Shown in pieces: positions 33,123-37,612 of a stretch of 37,612 nt of DNA. How positions within the stretch are numbered: the stretch's first letter is position 1; every line of letters starts with the position of its first letter. The position numbers and the translations under genes were made by a program. The DNA comes from Acidobacteriota bacterium (lineage in GTDB: Bacteria; Acidobacteriota; Terriglobia; Terriglobales; Acidobacteriaceae): assembly GCA_021804965.1 (NCBI GenBank), contig JAJZGG010000021.1:1-37612 (forward strand), given 5' to 3'. The notes beneath the pieces were generated by a model that ran no database searches, was not told where the DNA came from, and worked only from the letters and a program-made list of their open reading frames with translations.

Positions 33123-34109
33123 TCAGTGTCCCGGAGCGTTCATCAGGTCGTCGCCTGCGGCCATCGTGGTTGCCGGCTCGGGATTGCCCGGGGCCTCGCC
33201 GTCGAAGCTCTTGTAGACCGAGATATGGAAGCAGGCCTGACGAAACTCCTCTTCCACATCGATCTTGCCGGCCTGCTGCAGCGGCAGCAGCCAGTTGCGC
33301 ATCCAGGCAATCTCCCGTCGGCTCATCCCCTTTTTGCCCAGGTCAATCGTGCCCCCGGTCAAATGCGGCGATGCCAGATCACCATCGGCTGCCGCAGCGT
33401 TGCCGTTGATGTGGCGCAGCCTGCGCTGGTAGGCCACCGTGCGCACAGCCGAAGTCACCTCCAGCGGCGATCCGGGAAATGCCTCCGCGTGGGCCTGTGC
33501 CAGCGTGCGCAGAAAGTCAGCCGTCCAGGGGCGGCAGTAGCGCCGGTTCTGCGGCAGGTCTTCGTTGATGCGCAGGACCTGCGTGACCGGCACCGGCACC
33601 AGGGAACCGGCGGCAATCCGGTTGTCCAGATCGGCATCGTCCTGAATCCGTTCCAGACCTTCGGCCTCAGCCATCTCGTTCTGGTGCATCAGGGACTCCC
33701 GCGACCCGGCCAGCGGCGAGGCCCAGCGGAAGGAGACCGTGCGCAGGGACGCCCGGCGGCGCATGCGCGGATAGCGGCGGCTCATGCGGACAGTCTGCAG
33801 CTGGGCACGACGCTGCCGTGTCGCAGCCTTGCCGCGGATCACGTGTGGCGCAGCCGCAGTACCGGATGTGGTCCCGGCCGCGGCCCGATGCAGGCTGGCC
33901 TTGGCGTGACTGCTGCGCGCGGCCCGGCTTGTGGGTGTGGTGCCGGCGGTTGTATGCGCCGATGCGTGTCGCCGAGCCGCAGAGTGATGGGCGGAGCGTG
34001 CATGCCGGTGATAATGGTGCACGGCAACCGTATTCGCAAGCGCCGCAGAGGCGGTGGCAAATACCAGCAACCATCCGAAAAATAATCCCATCCGGGCAGA
34101 ACGTCGCAT
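33123..34109 (-). CDS. DUF5715-like exported protein with M15-peptidase metal motifs
   Basis: 328 residues from ATG 34109. Residues 1-26 are a signal peptide (ARMGLFFGWLLVFATASAALA). Residues ~30-120 are a low-complexity His/Ala/Arg/Thr-rich region. The C-terminal domain has S247-x-H249-x2-G252-x3-D256 (SPHLTGGTIDL) and H295 (CFHISVY), spaced like the zinc ligands of M15 D,D-carboxypeptidases (SxHxxGxAxD plus a later His). A peptidoglycan or peptide cleavage role in the periplasm is therefore plausible but unproven; the catalytic Glu before the last His is not clear. No strong ribosome-binding site is seen, so the start could be the ATG at 34091. Confidence 0.8.
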   Translation of the reverse strand: MRRSARMGLFFGWLLVFATASAALANTVAVHHYHRHARSAHHSAARRHASAHTTAGTTPTSRAARSSHAKASLHRAAAGTTSGTAAAPHVIRGKAATRQRRAQLQTVRMSRRYPRMRRRASLRTVSFRWASPLAGSRESLMHQNEMAEAEGLERIQDDADLDNRIAAGSLVPVPVTQVLRINEDLPQNRRYCRPWTADFLRTLAQAHAEAFPGSPLEVTSAVRTVAYQRRLRHINGNAAAADGDLASPHLTGGTIDLGKKGMSRREIAWMRNWLLPLQQAGKIDVEEEFRQACFHISVYKSFDGEAPGNPEPATTMAAGDDLMNAPGH

Positions 34110-34300
34110 AGGCACGCAGGTGAGGTTCGTGAAGAATCCGAGCCTCTTCAGTGTATCGCGCCCTTGCCCGCAGGGGATTAGCATTCCAGGTGCCAAAGTG
34201 TCCGATAATTTCCTGTTTTAGGTCCCGGAAGTGGTCTTCGGTCCCAGGTTTCCCATTCCCGATGGCAGCGGATGCTCGGATGCCATCGGCCTCCGGAAAG

Positions 34301-34350
34301 ACAAAAGCGCCGGAAGCCAGGGTCGATTCGCTGACCCGGCTTCCGGCGCT
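34301..34350 (-). terminator. Intrinsic terminator of gyrA
   Basis: On the minus strand, 34338-34350 pairs perfectly with 34306-34318 (13 bp), with an inner GGGTC/GACCC stem. The stem is followed by TTTTGTCTTT. It sits 14 bases after the gyrA stop codon. Confidence 0.88.
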
Positions 34351-34364
34351 GCCTGCCTGCCGAG

Positions 34365-36929
34365 CTACTCCCCGGCTTCGTCCTTGGCATCTTCCGGTGC
34401 AATCACCACGGCTGCCGCCACCTTGTCTTCCGGTTCCAGATTCAGCAGCTTCACGCCCTGGGTCGAGCGTCCGGCGGCCCGGATGGTCTTGGTGTCGATG
34501 CGGATCATCTTGCCGGCCCGGCTGATGATCATCAGCTCCCAGTTTTCCTCCACCAGCTGAATGCAGTTGACGCGACCATTCTTGGCCGTCGTCTTCACGT
34601 TGATCACGCCCTTGCCGCCGCGTGTCTGCAGCCGATACTCGCCCACCGCTGTGCGCTTGCCAAAGCCGTTCTCTGTCACGGACAGGATCAGGCAGGCACC
34701 CGGCTCGTGCTCCTTCGGCGTTACCGCTGAGCCGACGACATAATCGTTGCGGCCCAGTTCGATGCCGCGCACTCCGGCTGCCGGTCGTCCCATCGACCGC
34801 ACATCGGCCTCGTCGAAGCGGATGGCCATGCCCAGATGCGTGGCCAGGAAGACGATCTGGTTGCCGTCGGTGATCCGTGCCGCCACCAGCTCATCGTCCT
34901 TCTCAATGCCGATGGCGATGATGCCGCGCGCCATCACATTGCTGAAGTCCTTGAGCGGCGTCTTCTTCACCTTGCCGCGCTGGGTGCAGAAGAAGATGAA
35001 CTTGCCATCCTCCTCCAGATTGCGCACCGGCAGAATCGTCCGCACCGTTTCGCCCGGCTGCAGATTCAGCAGGCTCTGCATGGACTTGCCCTTGCCGGCT
35101 GCGCCCACATCCGGCACCTCATACACCTTCAGCCAGTAGACCCGGCCCGTATTGGTGAAGCAGAGCAGGTAGGCATGCGTCGAGTCCACGATCAGCTGCG
35201 CGACAATGTCCTCCTCGCGCGTCTTCATGCCCATGCGTCCGGTGCCGCCGCGCCGCTGCTGGCGATAGGTGGAGATCGGCGTGCGCTTCAGATATCCCTG
35301 ATGGCTCACCGTCACGGCCACCTGCTCGTCGGCGATCAGGTCCTCCATCTGCAGCTCGGCCGTCTCGTCCACAATCATCGTCCGGCGCGCATCGCCATAC
35401 TTGTCGCGGACCTCTTCCAGCTCCTTCACAATCACGGCCCGCAGCTTGGCCTCCGAGGCCAGAATGCTCTCGTACTCGGCAATCCGCAGCCGCACCTCGG
35501 CCAGCTCCTTCATCAGCTCGTCGATCGACAGCTGGGTGAGCCGGTAAAGCTGCAACTCCAGAATCGCGTCGATCTGCCGCAGCGTCAGCCCGGTCTCCTC
35601 GCCCGGCAGCCGATCCCGATCCAGCCGGATCACGATCTCCGATCCCTTGCCCCAGGCGTAGAGGTTTTCCCGCGCCTCGGCCCGCGAGCCGGAGCCGCGG
35701 ATGATCCGGATCACCGTATCCAGGTTGTCCAGCGCAATCTTGTAGCCTTCCAACACATGCTCGCGTTCGCGTGCCTTGCGCAGCAGATACACCGTGCGGC
35801 GGCGCACCACCTCGATCCGGTGGTCAATGAAGCAGCGAATCGCGTCCACGATCCCCAGTTCGCGCGGCTGCCCGTTGACCACGGCAAGAAAGATCATCGA
35901 GAAGCTTTCCTGCATCTGCGTGTGCTTGAAGAGCTGGTTGAGCACAATCTCCGGCTGCGAGCCACGCTTCAGCTCCACCACGATCCGCATGCCGTCGCGG
36001 TCGCTCTCGTCGCGCACGTCGGAGATCTCGTCGATCACCTTCTCGTTCACCAGCTCGGCAATCCGCTCGATCAGCTTGGCCTTGTTCACCTGGTAGGGGA
36101 TCTCGGTGACGATAATGGCCGTCTTTTCCTTGGTCACCTGCTCAATTTCGGTGCGGGCGCGCATCAGGAAGCGGCCGCGGCCATGGGTGTAGGCCTGGGC
36201 AATCCCGCTCTTGCCGAAGATGAAGCCGCCGGTCGGAAAATCCGGCCCCTGCACATACCGCAGCACATCCAGCAGCCCGGCCTGGGGATTGTTCACCAGC
36301 TCGATGGTCGCGTTGACCACCTCGGTCAGGTTGTGCGGCGGAATGTTCGTCGCCATGCCCACGGCAATGCCGTTCGAGCCGTTCACAATCAGATTCGGAA
36401 TCCGCGTCGGCAGCACCGCCGGCTCCGAGGTGGACTCATCGTAGTTGGGGACGAAATCGACCGTCTCCATCTCGATATCGGCCAGCATCTCGCCGGCAAT
36501 CCGCATCAGGCGGCATTCCGTGTAGCGCATTGCCGCCGGCGGGTCGCCGTCCACCGAGCCAAAGTTTCCCTGCCCGTCGATCATCGGGTAACGCAGGGAA
36601 AACGGCTGCGCCAGGCGCACCAGCGTGTCATAGATCGCCGAGTCGCCGTGCGGATGGTAGACGCCCATCGTCTGGCCCACCACCTTGGCGCACTTGGTGT
36701 ACTTCTTGTTGTGCTCCAGCCCCATCTCGCTCATGGTGTAGAGCACGCGGCGATGCACCGGCTTCAGGCCATCCCGCACATCCGGCAGCGCACGCCCGAT
36801 AATCACCGACATCGAATAGTCGAGATACGAGCGGCGCATCTCCTCTTCGATGTTGATGGGCTGAATATTCGGATTCTGCGGCGCAGTGCCGCCGTCAGCG
36901 GGGAGATTGGGGTTCTGTTCGTCTGCCAT
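34365..36929 (-). CDS. gyrA: DNA gyrase subunit A
   Basis: 854 residues from ATG 36929 ([17 protein letters not shown] 36956 in frame would add nine). [34 protein letters not shown] is the invariant start of type IIA topoisomerase A subunits. The quinolone-determining region reads [11 protein letters not shown], with S97 and D101 at the positions of Escherichia coli S83 and D87, so the common resistance changes are absent. Y136 (AAMRYTE) is the DNA-cleaving tyrosine. [10 protein letters not shown] is the GyrA box, which marks gyrase rather than topoisomerase IV. The C-terminal half is the six-blade DNA-wrapping propeller and the acidic tail is present. Its partner gyrB is not in the window. 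A promoter (37005-37034) and terminator (34301-34350) suggest a single-gene transcript. Confidence 0.97.
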   Translation of the reverse strand: MADEQNPNLPADGGTAPQNPNIQPINIEEEMRRSYLDYSMSVIIGRALPDVRDGLKPVHRRVLYTMSEMGLEHNKKYTKCAKVVGQTMGVYHPHGDSAIYDTLVRLAQPFSLRYPMIDGQGNFGSVDGDPPAAMRYTECRLMRIAGEMLADIEMETVDFVPNYDESTSEPAVLPTRIPNLIVNGSNGIAVGMATNIPPHNLTEVVNATIELVNNPQAGLLDVLRYVQGPDFPTGGFIFGKSGIAQAYTHGRGRFLMRARTEIEQVTKEKTAIIVTEIPYQVNKAKLIERIAELVNEKVIDEISDVRDESDRDGMRIVVELKRGSQPEIVLNQLFKHTQMQESFSMIFLAVVNGQPRELGIVDAIRCFIDHRIEVVRRRTVYLLRKAREREHVLEGYKIALDNLDTVIRIIRGSGSRAEARENLYAWGKGSEIVIRLDRDRLPGEETGLTLRQIDAILELQLYRLTQLSIDELMKELAEVRLRIAEYESILASEAKLRAVIVKELEEVRDKYGDARRTMIVDETAELQMEDLIADEQVAVTVSHQGYLKRTPISTYRQQRRGGTGRMGMKTREEDIVAQLIVDSTHAYLLCFTNTGRVYWLKVYEVPDVGAAGKGKSMQSLLNLQPGETVRTILPVRNLEEDGKFIFFCTQRGKVKKTPLKDFSNVMARGIIAIGIEKDDELVAARITDGNQIVFLATHLGMAIRFDEADVRSMGRPAAGVRGIELGRNDYVVGSAVTPKEHEPGACLILSVTENGFGKRTAVGEYRLQTRGGKGVINVKTTAKNGRVNCIQLVEENWELMIISRAGKMIRIDTKTIRAAGRSTQGVKLLNLEPEDKVAAAVVIAPEDAKDEAGE

Positions 36930-37004
36930 AGGGATCTCTGCCGCAGAAGGGGCCATCCCTGATGGGAAAACTGCTGAGCCTGGGCCTCTGCGGCGTACCC
37001 TTCT

Positions 37005-37034
37005 ATTTTAGGCTGCGGAAGAGGGTTCGGGCAA
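37005..37034 (-). promoter_or_regulatory. Probable gyrA promoter
   Basis: On the minus strand TTGCCC (complement of 37029-37034) and TAAAAT (complement of 37005-37010) are separated by 18 bp, ~75 bp upstream of the chosen gyrA start. TAAAAT matches five of six -10 positions. Further upstream, 37041-37095 is AT-rich, unusual for this window, and could act as an UP-like or supercoiling-responsive element. Confidence 0.5.
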
Positions 37035-37095
37035 GCAGAAAACGTACAAATAAAGTCATGTTTTTCAGCAATTTATCGCATATTTTATGCGCGGC

Positions 37096-37612
37096 CTACA
37101 GCAGCCCCGGCAGGCTCAGCAGGCAGCAGATCGCCTGCACCCCGCAAAGTGCCGCCGCCGCCACCTGCACCACCCGTCCGCGCGGCATCTCAAACGCATC
37201 CGCAAAGACGCCGCCGATAAACGCAAAGACGAACGGCAGGGCCCAGATCTGCGGCGCGCCGGCCACCCCGACCGTCACCAGCAGGCTCAGCACTGCGGCC
37301 ACCAGCAGCGGCGCCGAGTTGCCGAAATAGATCGTCCGCTTCAGCGCCAGATAGAGCCACAGCGCCGCCGCCAGGGCCACCGTCAGGCCGCCATTGCTCA
37401 GCGAGCCATAGAGCCGCCGCGCAGGATCGACGGCCACTCCAAGCTGTCCGGCATCCGAGCGGAAGATGTAGCTGAAGGCGTCCGGAGAAAAGTTGTAGCA
37501 GGCAAACAGCAGCACCATCGCTCCTGCCCCGGCCAGCAGCAGCACCGGCAGCACCAGGCTGCGGCGGCCATCGGCAATCCACAGCATCAGCACCAGGCAC
37601 AGACCCAGCAGC
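37096..37612 (-). CDS. Multi-spanning membrane protein, C-terminal part
   Basis: The frame is open from the window edge on the minus strand to the stop at 37096, giving at least 170 residues. At least four or five hydrophobic segments are seen: VLPVLLLAGAGAMVLLFACY, GLTVALAAALWLYLAL, APLLVAAVLSLLVTVGVAG, IWALPFVFAFIGGVFADA and VVQVAAAALCGVQAICCLL. No family motif is recognised, and the N-terminus is missing, so the role is unknown. Confidence 0.8.
   Translation of the reverse strand, partial: LLGLCLVLMLWIADGRRSLVLPVLLLAGAGAMVLLFACYNFSPDAFSYIFRSDAGQLGVAVDPARRLYGSLSNGGLTVALAAALWLYLALKRTIYFGNSAPLLVAAVLSLLVTVGVAGAPQIWALPFVFAFIGGVFADAFEMPRGRVVQVAAAALCGVQAICCLLSLPGLL

Noticed and set aside
34836-36962. 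708-residue open frame on the plus strand
   Set aside because: Antisense to gyrA; His/Arg/Gln-rich shadow with no motif.

Overview
The window reads as chromosomal DNA from an Acidobacteriota bacterium, most likely class Terriglobia (Acidobacteriaceae-like). The grounds are three secreted CRTAC1/ASPIC-UnbV repeat proteins, a very large carboxypeptidase-regulatory-domain TonB receptor with no SusD partner, secreted GH3 and GH35-type glycosidases, a double-length ThyX-like protein, a LarE-LarC-LarB set, and high-GC coding DNA throughout. The taxonomic call is inference; no rRNA gene is present.

Layout. 1-2418: two tandem, overlapping CRTAC1 paralogues (the first cut by the window edge). 2441-3418: a two-domain universal stress protein. 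3637-7016: a small integrative element described below. 6966-9389: cydB and cydA (cytochrome bd quinol oxidase, short Q-loop type). 9597-12361: a TIGR04053-type radical SAM/SPASM protein followed by a HemY/HemG-type porphyrinogen oxidase, with a Crp/Fnr-like palindrome in front. 12416-14785: secreted GH3 beta-glucosidase. 14857-17686: Tat-targeted CRTAC1 protein and Tat-targeted hydroxypyruvate-isomerase-like protein. 18068-25489: a probable four-gene operon of TonB receptor, TPR protein, alkaline-phosphatase/sulfatase-fold protein and an unknown protein. 25499-27199: secreted GH35-type glycosidase. 27373-30379: larE-larC-larB, making the nickel-pincer nucleotide cofactor, with no larA nearby. 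30412-32010: double ThyX-like protein. 32145-32936: DUF2071 protein. 33123-34109: DUF5715-like protein with M15-peptidase metal motifs. 34365-36929: gyrA. 37096-end: partial membrane protein.

The most unusual content is the element at 3637-7016. A perfect 29-bp direct repeat (3637-3665 and 6988-7016) bounds a 3351-bp insertion in the last codons of cydB. The insertion replaced the last six CydB residues (SHSRLG) with another six (RVSRHP), and moved the native cyd terminator 3.35 kb away. It encodes a tyrosine recombinase whose arm-type DNA-binding domain sits in a separate small upstream frame, plus four small proteins of unknown function. It also holds about 0.9 kb of apparently non-coding, hairpin-rich DNA, a twice-used 18-bp palindrome, and helically phased GTCACA boxes beside one attachment site. 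No tRNA, resistance gene or other known cargo is visible in it.

Putative LacI-type operators in front of both the TonB receptor and the GH35-type gene suggest that the carbohydrate genes in the right half are co-regulated. All assignments come from reading the sequence and translations by eye; no database search was run.
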